Shown here: positions 54,804-64,000 of the stretch, piece after piece
Position numbering within the stretch: position 1 is the stretch's first letter
Layout of the letters: each line of letters starts with the position of its first letter
NCBI GenBank assembly: GCA_963556145.1
Contig: OY744461.1
Location: forward strand, 2,418,001 to 2,482,000
Reading direction: 5' to 3'
From: Hygrocybe punicea
Lineage: Eukaryota > Basidiomycota > Agaricomycetes > Agaricales > Hygrophoraceae
Length of the DNA stretch: 64,000 nt
Position numbers and translations under genes: made by a program
Notes under the pieces: generated by a model
Told to the model about the DNA's origin: nothing
The model's database searches: none
The model's input: the letters and a program-made list of their open reading frames with translations, nothing else

Positions 54804-55262
54804 ATGGCAACAGGTTCGAAAAAAGTTGACATGAACTATGCTAACTACGACACGGCCATTGTTGAGCGCTACAAGGTCAAACTGGTGGGGTGGACATATG
54901 AGAAATTTGTCAATCCGTCACATATTGGCACAATGACTGACATTTGCAGGCTCCGTGATGCCTTGAAATGTGGGGAGTGCAAATGGACCAAACTAGACAA
55001 GCATCAACTTCAAGCGCACCTGAACGATATCAAAAACCGTCAAGGGAACGGAGAGGTCATCGGAAAGCCGCGCCGTGAACGATCAGACAAGGGAAAGTCT
55101 CGTAAACGAAAGAATTTGTCTGACGATGAAGATGATGAAAATATACCGCCTCGTCGCACTGGGAAGCAGAAGGCCGGGCCCTCCAAGTCAAGCATGGTGG
55201 CCAGGAAGAAGAGGAAGATTGTCGAGTCATCCGACAATGACTCCACTGATGACAGTGACTAG
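54804..55262 (+). CDS. basic hypothetical protein, last gene of KDZ-2 (possibly a 3' exon)
   Basis: 152 aa starting MATGSKKVDMNYANYDTAIV. It contains VKLVGWTYEKFVNPSHIGTM and LRDALKCGECKWTKL, a segment known from the C-terminal end of larger Agaricomycete proteins. A Lys/Arg/Asp/Ser-rich tail follows with likely nuclear signals (RKRKN, KKRKI). A splice acceptor (ACATCACACAG) precedes the ATG, so upstream exons may exist, but none were found in the 600 bp before it. It is therefore either a short stand-alone gene or a truncated one. It ends about 100 bp from the right TIR. Confidence 0.6.
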   Translation: MATGSKKVDMNYANYDTAIVERYKVKLVGWTYEKFVNPSHIGTMTDICRLRDALKCGECKWTKLDKHQLQAHLNDIKNRQGNGEVIGKPRRERSDKGKSRKRKNLSDDEDDENIPPRRTGKQKAGPSKSSMVARKKRKIVESSDNDSTDDSD

Positions 55263-55366
55263 TGGGTTATACGTAGCACAAAGCAATTTGAATTCATATA
55301 TATATATATGTGCTACTATGTTTGATTAATTTCATTCTTTAAATTTGCTGCCCGGTATATCTCAAG

Positions 55367-55594
55367 ATTTAGTGAAAAAGTCGAGCTCATCGCCTGACAC
55401 GATGAGCTCAGGTATGGTTGCTGATGGCAACCACAACGACTACAAACAGAGACCAAAACTACGCTCTATATTACCCCCACTCTACCTGAGAAATATAGGA
55501 GGAGGCCCTACCGCACCCTAAACCCCTCGACTTAGAGAGGGACACAGACCCTTGTCCACCTCTAATAGGAGGCGTTAGTTGGGCTTCACAGGTG
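55367..55594 (-). repeat. KDZ-2 right TIR
   Basis: 228-bp inverted copy of 36679-36906 with about six mismatches; the 10-bp-arm palindrome is preserved. Confidence 0.9.
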
Positions 55595-55602
55595 CTCTTT
55601 CC
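55595..55602 (+). repeat. target site duplication of KDZ-2, right copy
   Basis: CTCTTTCC, identical to 36671-36678. Confidence 0.9.
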
Positions 55603-55979
55603 AAATCAAGCGGTCGCCCGTGCCACTTCGAGCCCGATTTCTTCCACTGAGTCTCACTCGACGACAGCAAAAATCTCGATGTTGGTCTTTTGGTGTCTGT
55701 TGAAATACCCACGCAACAAAACATCCTCACTTCTTTCCGCCGGGGCAGCTCGCCATCACCCAGCAACTCTATTGTAGCATTGCCGCTGCTTATGACGAGA
55801 ATTATGCAAGCCAAAGTCGGAATGGTAAGTACCGAAGTCACTGGTCAGCGATCGCACCAATTTGCCCAGCCACGGCAAGTGGATGGGTACAATAATGTTT
55901 AGCACAATGCCCCAATCGTGCGATGATAGTCCCGGATTCCCGGATCGTTTTTTAGTAACCACACAGTCGAGACTCTCCC

Positions 55980-56280
55980 ACATCTTTCCCGTTGCAAAAA
56001 TAATATCTCGAGATCTTCGTCGACACACCTGGCTTTGATGACAGAAACAGGTCAGAAATGATCGCAAATTGGCTGGCAACAAGGTGAGTCTACTCATCGC
56101 ATGTTCCCGATAGCATTTTAGTCATAAAAACCAGTGCAGGCGTGCAGGACTCCTCTAATTCAAGTTCCATCGTCTGGATCGACGTTGAAGCCAACCTGTT
56201 CGAGACTATGGGGTATTGTCCAAAGATATGGGATAATGAGTGTGAGCGCTGGGAGACGATGCTGCGCCCTTTTATAAGTC
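55980..56280 (+). pseudogene. relic of a P-loop GTPase gene
   Basis: One exon reads EIFVDTPGFDDRNRSEMIAN followed by WLATR and a GTGAGT donor (56082). DTPGFDD is the G3 motif of the AIG1/septin-like GTPases common in mushroom genomes. After the putative intron, fragments in shifting frames (FKHRL-like FKFHRLDRR; NLFETMGYCPKIWDNE) fit the rest of the domain loosely. No G1 P-loop could be found upstream, so the gene is decayed. It lies 0.4 kb to the right of KDZ-2. Confidence 0.5.
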
Positions 56281-56659
56281 CAGATTGTTGACGGTATCTC
56301 TGCCGGTAACAATCCTGAAACCATCATCGAAACCCAATACGCAAGTGTTGACTGGCTCCATTATTCCATTGTTCTACCTCTCAGTGTCTGAGCAATGGCG
56401 CACAGCCCCAAAGTTTTATTTCAGAAGAGATAGTTACTCAAGAAACTGTTTAAAGATTAGAGACGCGACAACAGACTTCGAAGCTTAGGCTGAATTATGA
56501 GGTATGGACTGAAAATAGTTTGTTCCAGAATATGAGGGCCTGTCTATGACGATAGTTTTCACGGATTATTCGAGCGTCTGTGCAGGACTTCTTATAATAT
56601 GGAAAATAAATAAATAAAAATGTAATATAAATTGAAACTAAAGGGCAAGTTGCCCAGTC

Positions 56660-56940
56660 GGAACCTTCCAGACCAGTACTTTCTTGTGACTGTCCTGCTT
56701 GCCATCGGGCTTCCTCCGCCTCCGCCTCTTGATTTCAGCACCGAGCTTGCCATCGGGCTTCCTCAACATCTCGGTTTCAGGACGTAGGGCCCGTATAGCT
56801 TCCCTTCCGGACCAGTACTTTCTTGTGACTGTCCTGCTCACCATCGGGCTTCCTCTTCCTCCGCATCTTGGTTTCATAACCGAGCTGGCCATCGGGCTTC
56901 CTCAACATCTCGGTTTCAGCACGTAGGGCCGGTATAGCTT
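56660..56940. repeat. 139-bp tandem repeat, two copies
   Basis: ACCAGTACTTTCTTGTGACT begins at 56672 and again at 56811; CGTAGGGCC(C/G)GTATAGCTT repeats at the same 139-bp distance. Divergence is about 10 percent. Within each unit a shorter element (GCCATCGGGCTTCCTC) recurs about twice. No gene assignment. Confidence 0.75.
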
Positions 56941-57121
56941 GATCAGCGAGCTCCTTATCACTCCCGCACAACACCCCCAATTCCCTGTTAGGGATAGAAA
57001 GTTGTCAGCTAATGGAGACAATGCACCCCAGTGATAAGCTACGTTCCTGTAGGCCACTGAATAGTCGTGAATATTGGTGATGCTGTCTCGAAATGTTAAA
57101 TAATCTAAAACCGTGAGTCTG

Positions 57122-57767
57122 TTAGGTCTTTGGGGCAAGGTTCGGAGGCGCACCATTGTCTATGACAACGAGAATCAGTAACAACAGACATGTATGACAA
57201 AACCCACATACCTGAAGGCAGGGTGAATTTCTCATCTTTCTGCCCGTAACCATCTTGTTTTATGACTGTGTATGTGCGTGGAACGTCTGTAGGGTTATAT
57301 GCAAGTACATTGCCTTTATGAACGTGAGTCAGAACACTTGGCTCAGGAAAGCATTGATGATAACATTTACCAGTCAAGGCCATGTCTCCTACTGCCACTC
57401 TAAGGAATTCGCTGATACGCATGGCATTCGACGTTTTCGCTGTGATGGTAATATGAGCATATTTCAGTATGAATAGTTTGAGAACTCAACAGTCGAAGAA
57501 AAGGGAGCCAAATTTAATACCACTGTGCCGCTGACGACTCGCAAGCGCCCAAACGCGTGGATCGTTGCCGATATCTCCGAAAGAGCCAGTTGCGTATACA
57601 TCTTGCATCGAATCATCAATGAACGGTTCCACATAGGCGAACACGAACATCCGAGGTGCATTCAATTTCTTGATAACGGCCTCGATACCGGCCTTATTGT
57701 GGTCTGTGCCGAAGGCTCGGATGAAGTAGCCTTTCTTGTCGTCATAGTTTTGAAAAGCTATTTGCAT
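57122..57767 (-). CDS. hypothetical protein, 5' end uncertain
   Basis: Three exons (57767-57521, 57439-57212, 57159-57122; introns 81 and 51 nt) join in frame to 170 aa starting MQIAFQNYDDKKGYFIRAF. The first exon may extend upstream (VVLYIELSPDSCAVRF reads in frame just before). Other segments: APRMFVFAYVEPFIDDSM, FGDIGNDPRVWALASRQ, MRISEFLRVAVGDMALTG, HKGNVLAYNPTDVPRTYTVI. The composition suggests a compact beta-rich domain. I do not recognise it and do not assign a function. Clean splice sites and a long continuous frame are the support. Confidence 0.5.
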
Positions 57768-58357
57768 GGTTTTAGCCTGGAACCGAACTGCACAACTGTC
57801 AGGACTCAGCTCAATATAGAGGACAACGTCATTCAGAACTTGCCTCCTTCAAAAGCAGCGCGGACTGCCAGTTCATTTGAGGAGGGGGGATCGGTTTTTC
57901 GTAAAGGACACAGCCGAAGGGCATGCACCACTGCAAGAACCAAGTTCAGTGAAGTTAAGTAAATTGACTGGGAGAAGTGTATAAACCTGAGGAAACTAGA
58001 AGGGCATAAATTGTCGCGAATGTGAAGAAGCGCATGATTGGCTCTGATGGTTCTAGATGAGCAAAGTTCAGTGACATCAGTGTTCAATGTTCACTGGCAC
58101 GCATCGCATACTAAGTTGGGGCAAACCTGGTGTCTGGGAATGATTGATAATTATGAGTCGTCCAGCGAACTGGTCAAATCTACACCCAGAAACACCCTAC
58201 TTATGTGCAGGATGACATTCGAAATTCGGTTCGCAAAGATATATGATTTCGAGTCCTCCATTTCAAGTTGATGCAAGTTGTCGTACGCACAGTCACAGAT
58301 TGCCATTTATGTAGATGGGAGAACGTTTCATCGCAACAACTCCTGACAGCGAATCTC

Positions 58358-59003
58358 TATGACGTTCCACGTGCACTTTTATTATTTGCGCGATAGAGGC
58401 TGCGCGATCGCGCGAATTGGAACCGCGCGGTTTCACAAGGTACACAGACTTTGTTTTTTTGGCATTGCTGTGCGTCTGTGGGGCCATTTGGGGAGAATAA
58501 TACATTTAATTTATTTCTACCTGTATACTTAGAGTGTTTTAGTCAACTATTAGCTATATTCCAGCAAGCTTTGTGCAATACGAAGCAGACTCTAACTCCG
58601 AGCAAGAAATCAACAAGCTGCCTGTTTTGGTTGCAACAATCATGTGATATCAAATTTGATATGAGTTGTCATCGTGATGGCCTGGCCAATGATCGGATCG
58701 TGCAATCAAATCTCTACATCACGAAGCTTGCCCAAAATAGGAAATCCAAAATTAGCGGTCATGCTCACCGAGGCTGCTTTGTGCCCACAAAGCTTGCTGA
58801 AATATAGCTAATAGTTGACTAAAACACTCTAAGTATACAGGTAGAAATAAATTAAATGTACTATTCACCCCAAATGGCCCCACAGACGCACAGCAATGCC
58901 AAAAAAACAAAGTCCGTGTACTTTGTGAAACCGCGCAGTTCCAATTCGCGCGATCGCGCAGCCTCTATCGCGCAAATAATAAAAGTGCACGTGGAGCGTC
59001 ATA
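58358..59003. mobile_element. 646-bp MITE with ~215-bp TIRs
   Basis: Ends TATGACG(T/C)TCCACGTGCAC; arms of about 215 bp (58358-58575 and 58790-59003) match at roughly 95 percent. AATCTC is duplicated at 58352-58357 and 59004-59009. The arms include a CG-rich palindromic core (GCGCGATCGCGC). The 210-bp centre has no coding capacity. The superfamily cannot be fixed. Confidence 0.85.
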
Positions 59004-59167
59004 AATCTCAAGGTTCGCAGCTTGGTCTCATAGACAACCGCGACTTCCCTGGTCGTTATTCCAACACAGCTTTTGTCACAATATTAATAACTGCATAGCC
59101 TGCTGCATCATTTACACCGAGTACTATGAGAGGTCATGCTGGTCAAATTTAACTGAAAACCCATCAA

Positions 59168-59390
59168 CCTTCCCTAGGGATCCTTGGCCTTCCTTAGGGA
59201 TCCTTGGCCTTCCCTAGGGATCCTCAGCTTTCCCTAGGGATCCTTGGCCTTCCCTAGGGATCCTCAGCTTTCCCTAGGGATCCTTGGCCTTCCCTAGGGA
59301 TCCTCGGCTTTCCCTAGGGATCCTTGGCCTTCCTTAGGGATCCTTGGCCTTCCCTAGGGATCCTTGACTATCTATAGGGATCCTCAGCCA
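59168..59390. repeat. 20-bp minisatellite, about 11 copies
   Basis: Unit CCTTCCCTAGGGATCCTTGG with variants (TTAGGG; CTCAGC for CTTGGC). Units abut each other with no spacers. Three related units in inverse orientation occur at 61384-61446. Confidence 0.92.
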
Positions 59391-60289
59391 ACCTGACACT
59401 AACCACTAATGTGAGAAGAAGGATGATAATAAAGGACAACAAAACAAGAGGGTTCACTTTGAAAGGAGGTATGACAATGGGCAATGGGCCATGGCAGGGA
59501 TGGACTTTCCATGCCCCTGCTGATAGTAGTCTCCTAGGAAAGAAGAAGGACTGGGTACAAGAGTTACTACTACTGTGATTCTTGGAATGAGATGGTGCCC
59601 ATCCCTGCTGAATTTATTGTTTGCAAGCTTGCCTGAAGAGGGTGACCATTGATGATGGTATGTAATTTCTTGGACTTTTGTACATTCATGTATCTACTGT
59701 AGTATCTGCCCATGTAACTGCCCACTTTGGGTGGGTCTTGGGGTCCTGGTAGGCTGAGGACAAAATAAAGACTTTATTGGAAGTTGAGATTCCACATCAT
59801 ATCTAAATCAGCTGTAATATAGATTGGGGCACAGATGATAATCATGGGGAGTGGTTGAATAGTAAGGATATAAGGATGGGTGCAAATACTGGTAACTATA
59901 TATAACCCATACCGGTCATATCATAGAATGCGAGCCAGGCCCCAGAATTGTACAGTCAAGGGTTTCTGCCACAACAACTTGGTCTCTGTCATCAAGGAGA
60001 AAGCATTGAGGCTGGGGGAATGCCATCAGTTTCACTTTGAACTGTATGAGTTGCACTTGCAACACAATAACAATGTTGAGTGCAAGGCAAACTATACACT
60101 TTACCTGCCTTGATTGACATCCTCTGAGGTTGCAAGACTCACCTGGGTGTTCCTGGATGCAATCTCTCTGAGTGGTTGCTGCTCTAATGTTCTGGTCCAA
60201 TGCCACCCAGCTCACTACTTTTGGCAATGCCAAGCTTTTCCCACTTTACATATTGTTTTCTTTGAGAATGATTCAATTAGTGCTCTCAA

Positions 60290-60455
60290 AATTCAGTTCA
60301 GACCTGATCTGAACTCGGTTCAAACTCAGACCCTAGGCAGACCAGAACTGAACTGAATTTTGTCGTTCAATTCCAAAATTTAGCTGGACTGAACTCCAAG
60401 TTCAGTTCAGAGTTCACAGAAGAAGGGTCTGAACTGGACTGAACTGAACTTTGGA
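60290..60455. repeat. degenerate TTCAGT/ACTGAA microsatellite-like tract
   Basis: Many copies of TTCAGTTCAG, GAACTGAACTGAA and GAACTGGACTGAACTGAAC in both orientations. Confidence 0.7.
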
Positions 60456-61383
60456 TGCACTAGATTCAATGTATTTCTGGTGTGTGTAAGCTGACATGAA
60501 TGAGGCATGGAGGCTTTAGGCATGGTCAAAAACTGAAGTGGAGACCAAATCTTGGATGTTGAAAAACTGAGGGGGGGATGGATTGGGAGCCCTGTTGTCT
60601 TGTTTTCAATGTGAACAAGGCGCATGGGGTGTACTTGAGCCAGGGGTTGTTAAGATCTATCCGGGAGAGTGGCTTGGATGTTGAAAACCAAGAAAAATGA
60701 AGAAAAACAAAACATAAAAATAAAACAAGATGAAAAATGAAGTATGTACAGTGTCATGCTCACAAGCAGGCCCTTCCTGTTGCTAGTGTCTTCTCATAGT
60801 CACTGGGCAGAGGATTTACTGATTAAAATGTCAACATTTGTAATGTGGGGTAGGGTGTAATAATCTTAGCCATCTTTTCCCTTGCCAGTCACACTATGCC
60901 ATGACTTATCCAAAGTGTGACCAGGCAACTGAGGTTGATAATGTTGGGTGTAAGACAGGCCAGCCAACATGGGCTGAGAAATTGGTATTGTTAGGTACTT
61001 GACAAGGCAACCAAGGAGTGTAATATATGTGTTGTGTCAGATGAGTGGGCTGAGATTGGCTGGGTTCATTGTCACTTAGCAAACTGGGTGTCTTGGAAAC
61101 TTCTTCTATTGTTGTTATTGGTGGAATTTCCATGACTGATCCACCATCTGATGGTACCACTGTACAACAGAATAAAGTTGGAAGCTTTACTTCACAAAAG
61201 ACAGTGTATGGAGAAATGACTTGATTTCTGAAAGCAATACAATCAAAGAGTTTTGAATAGAGTATGAGTTTACAGTATGAGTTTATACAAAATTTCTACA
61301 GTATATGTGGAACGTAAACTACTTATATATGAAAAGAAAGAAAACTATGCTCTTTTATTGTTGTTATTGGTGGAATTACATGT

Positions 61384-61446
61384 TTCCTAGGAAAAGCAGA
61401 GGATCCCTAGGGAAGGCCAAGGATCCCTAGGGAAAGCAGAGGATCA
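61384..61446. repeat. inverse copy of the 20-bp minisatellite (three units)
   Basis: GGATCCCTAGGGAAGGCCAA and variants, the complement of the 59.2-kb unit. Confidence 0.8.
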
Positions 61447-61897
61447 GGGGCCTCTTGGATCTGAACCACCATGTGGTCAGGTTTTTCCCACACTTTTTGG
61501 GGCCAAGAGTTTGAAAATGCCTCTTCGCTGTTAGTTGACATGCCAAGCACACGCCAAGAAGGTTTCATAACACTTGGCAGGGATTGGGCTGGAGTGGGAC
61601 ACCAGTGTCTTCAAGTACAACTGTGCTCATCCCATCAGGGCCCCACCACACACAGGCAGGAGCCATCCTGCCCACACTTGCAGTTAATCACACACCCTGG
61701 GACCTGTTGCCAGGTCACTTTTAACCCCACCGACTACGATTAGCACTGAATGATGGTCCTCTCGCAACCTGCCCCCAGCCTCATCACAGCCCCTCTCCAA
61801 TAACACACAGGCAGCCCACAGCTGTAGGAAATGCAGGCCATCCTGCACACCAACTTCACGGATCCTCAGCAAACTGGGTTTCAGCTGGAATATTGTC

Positions 61898-62072
61898 ACT
61901 CATGTGGGACTGTTGGGCCACAGTTCTGTGGGGTGTTGTTACCCATGTCAGACCATTGGGCCAAAGTTCTGTGGGTATTGTTACCCATGTCAGACCATTG
62001 GGCTGAGGTTCTGAGGGGTATTGTTACCCATGTGAGACTGTTGGGCTGAAGTTCTGTGGGGGTATTGTCATA
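61898..62072. repeat. ~43-bp tandem repeat, four copies
   Basis: Units of the form CCATGTCAGACCATTGGGC, then (C/T)(A/G)AAGTTCTGTGGG and TATTGTTA, at about 43-bp spacing. Confidence 0.85.
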
Positions 62073-62222
62073 GGAATGGGTATCAGCATACAGAGCAGTA
62101 TTGGCCTTGGCCTCAGCCTGAACATGTTCTTACCTAACTGGTCTATAGCTACCAAATATTAACCTGTGAGAAAGCTGGTTGTTGGAGAACAGATCTCTGG
62201 ACCTCAGGGGAAGAGCTCAGAG

Positions 62223-62425
62223 GTAGTGTTGCCTAAAACCGGTCAACCAGGAAAAGCTGATCCTGGTCCTGAACTTTGGATGCACAACCAGGGGTTTCCT
62301 ATGCTCTTATTTTGTAGCCCTGGTCCACAGCTACAAAATAAGAGCCTAGGAAACCCCTGGTTGTGCATCAAAAGTTCAGGACCGGGATCAGCTTTTCCTG
62401 GTCGACCGGTTTTAGGCAACACTAC
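62223..62425. mobile_element. 203-bp foldback element
   Basis: Two ~95-bp arms starting GTAGTGTTGCCTAAAACCGG form a near-perfect hairpin around an 11-bp loop (CCTGGTCCACA). TCAGAG precedes and TCAGGG follows, a possible 6-bp duplication with one mismatch. Confidence 0.85.
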
Positions 62426-62544
62426 TCAGGGGGAGCCGTGGCTGGGAGGGGAAAGCTGAGGAAAACCCTTGGATGACTGACTAAGCTACCACAGGAAAGG
62501 GAATATACTGGCTAAGGGTCTCCGGGGTCTTAGGGGCTAGCAGC

Positions 62545-62615
62545 AACTGCTGCATCATGCACCAAAAAATCAGAACCGCAATCAGCTTTTCCTGACCAGC
62601 CGAATTGAGACAACA
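62545..62615. mobile_element. decayed half copy of the foldback element
   Basis: GCATCATGCACC...AATCAGCTTTTCCTGACCAG and GAGACAACACTA match the right arm of 62223-62425 at about 75-80 percent. Confidence 0.6.
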
Positions 62616-62751
62616 CTAGTGAACTGCAGGGGTATAGCAACCCTGTTGGTTTTTGGTCATGGGTTACCATGGGTATGAGTATGTGTAGCCAAATCTGGAC
62701 CTGGCCCAAACCTGTACCCACAGCACAGGTCATGTGGGTTTATTGTGTTAT

Positions 62752-63461
62752 TGCTATTTATGGAACTTAGGGCACATGTGAGAAATTTCCAAAAAAACAC
62801 ATATTTGGTAAATCTACAATAACTCCCTCAGTTTTCAACTTTTTATTGCAAACATAGATTCCATTGTGATCTCCTGCAAAAATCTACATTCAACCCTCAA
62901 TGCACATTTTTATTATACCTATTATACCTATTATTTCTTTTCTTTGAAATAGGGGCATCTGGGCATGCAAAACTCAAATACACACCTCAGAATGCCTGTA
63001 GAAATTCCAGAAAAATTCCATGTTGTATCTATGGCATATTTCCAATCAACAGTATATTTTATTCTATTATTTGTTGTCTGTGAATAAAAATATGCAGTAT
63101 CTCATCAAAATAAAATAATTTACAGAGTGACACAGACAATAAATAATAAAACAGAATATACTGTTGACTAGAAATATGCCAAAGATACAATATGGAATTT
63201 TTCTGGAATTTCTACAGGCATTCTGAGGTGTGTATTTGAGTTTTGCATGCCCAGATGCCCCTATTTCAAAGAAAAGAAATAATAGGTATAATAGGTATAA
63301 TAAAAATGTGCATTGAGGGTTGAATGTAGATTTTTGCAGGAGATCACAATGGAATCTATGTTTGCAATAAAAAGTTGAAAACTGAGGGAGTTATTGTAGA
63401 TTTACCAAATATGTGTTTTTTTGGAAATTTCTCACATGTGCCCTAAGTTCTGCAAATAGCA
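62752..63461. mobile_element. 710-bp MITE with ~330-bp inverted arms
   Basis: TGCTATTT...GAACTTAGGGCACATG at 62752 onward is mirrored at the right end (63461 inward). Arms match almost base for base for more than 300 bp, around a short centre near 63085-63115. No target duplication could be fixed. It is AT-rich, with no CpG in the arms. Confidence 0.85.
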
Positions 63462-63499
63462 GTAAGGTTATGACTGCATAACATCCAGTTAGCTGTCAA

Positions 63500-63960
63500 C
63501 CAGCAATGGTGTATGACCAAGAATGGCAACAACAATGATGGACAACCATGGGACACAGGGAGAAGGGCAGTGGGGGGGCAGTGCACCCACCCCCATTGCA
63601 ATAGATAAGTTTTTTTTTCTTTTCTTAGCTACTAATTACACAAATGACAACAATGGTAACAACATAAACACCACACACCCGATGAGGACAACAGCAGGTG
63701 TAACCACAATGACAATGGCAACCCATGGCTCCCCAAATAGGATGACAATGACAGCAACAACATCAACCAATGCTACCATGACCATGACCACAGCAACCAT
63801 GACAAGCAACACCACAACCATGACTGTGACTGATGATGAAGGCCACAGCCATCTCACCACCAATACACCTTGCGGATGTGCACTACCATGTCAATTGACG
63901 TCAGCGCTGCAACTGTGAGGTAACCAGGAGGATGGTGGTGTGCCCAATACCACCCGCCTG
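63500..63960. repeat. ACAATG/ACC-rich simple-sequence tract
   Basis: Degenerate repeats of (ACAATG), (ACCATG) and (AACAAC). A 28-bp motif (CACCAAT..ACCTTG, then GGATG.GCAC) occurs near 63858 and again near 63970. The open frame through it is Thr/Met-only and not a gene. Confidence 0.7.
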
Positions 63961-64000
63961 TGGATCAAACCCACCACCAATGTACCTTGTGGATGCACAC

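Larger units (their letters stand above)
36679..55594. mobile_element. KDZ-2: 18.9-kb multi-gene KDZ transposon
   Basis: Bounded by 228-bp TIRs starting CACCTGTGAAGCCCAACTAA with about half a dozen mismatches, and by a perfect 8-bp duplication CTCTTTCC. An 8-bp duplication is what Zisupton-type KDZ elements make. Inside are eight genes: CxC1 KDZ transposase (minus), viroplasmin-like protein (minus), Asn/Gly-rich repeat protein (plus), Tnp2-like transposase (plus), coiled-coil protein (minus), a small protein (plus), a DUF6698 protein (plus, disrupted) and a basic protein (plus). One LTR-like element (50703-53567) is nested. All other genes look intact. Confidence 0.9.
59010..62222. other. CpG-poor repeat-rich region without recognisable genes
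   Basis: From about 59.1 kb to the window end CG dinucleotides almost vanish (roughly 30 counted by eye in 4.9 kb). The repeats are listed separately. Between them are only short open frames and no motif I recognise. Confidence 0.55.

Noticed and set aside
54562..54810. 82-codon minus-strand frame before the last KDZ-2 gene
   Set aside because: No homology recognised and it overlaps the likely splice acceptor of the plus-strand gene.
59168..59390. Possible CRISPR-like array
   Set aside because: Units of 20 bp abut directly with no spacers; it is a minisatellite in a eukaryotic genome.
63523..63918. 131-codon Thr/Met-rich frame
   Set aside because: Simple-sequence repeat translation; no intron structure or domain.

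Overview
The window reads as a gene-poor, transposon-rich stretch of a filamentous basidiomycete genome, most likely a mushroom-forming Agaricomycete. The evidence is: spliceosomal introns of about 50-65 nt in nearly every gene; KDZ-type transposases with their CxC cysteine clusters; DUF6699 and DUF6698 proteins; a fungal Helitron; and an intact mitochondrial DNA polymerase gamma gene. I did not try to name the species.

Layout. 1-3403: right part of a Helitron (open-ended RepHel helicase, a small OB-like companion gene, and the 3' hairpin ending in CTAG). 3600-5237: intact cytochrome b5-fused front-end fatty acid desaturase. 5432-23099: a decayed KDZ element (KDZ-1) whose transposase (CxC5/CxC6 type) is split by a 5.8-kb TIR element at codon 5, and whose terminal zinc-cluster gene is split by a 2.6-kb LTR-like element at codon 6. 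23.1-30.4 kb: mostly unassigned sequence with two DUF6699 genes. 30391-30469: tRNA-Thr. 30516-34661: MIP1 (Pol gamma). 35109-35883: third DUF6699 gene. 36679-55594: a second, far better preserved KDZ element (KDZ-2) with 228-bp TIRs, a perfect 8-bp target duplication and eight genes. 55.6-59 kb: a GTPase relic, a tandem repeat, one unassigned gene and a 646-bp MITE. 59.1-64 kb: an almost CpG-free block of minisatellites, foldback and MITE elements with no recognisable gene.

The most interesting part is the 5814-bp element at 5586-11399. It has ~315-bp TIRs and three genes: a DDE integrase-type transposase, a divergent full-length alpha-type (atypical) protein kinase with zinc-finger-like N-terminus, and a coiled-coil protein. 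A transposon that carries its own kinase plus a coiled-coil protein is unusual. Second is KDZ-2, which packages a CxC1 KDZ transposase with a Tnp2-like transposase, a two-domain viroplasmin/RNase H1-N-like protein, a DUF6698 protein and several unassigned genes. Third are two short-LTR, single-ORF elements (20314-22912 and 50703-53567) that encode Pro-rich Gag-like proteins; one has an exact tRNA-like primer binding site.

History. The nesting gives an order of events: KDZ-1 inserted first. Its reading frames then received the kinase element and an LTR element, and took three in-frame CGA-to-TGA changes. KDZ-2 received an LTR element with two identical LTRs, so that insertion is very young. 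All exon joins below were made by eye from GT-AG borders and reading-frame continuity, not from transcripts.
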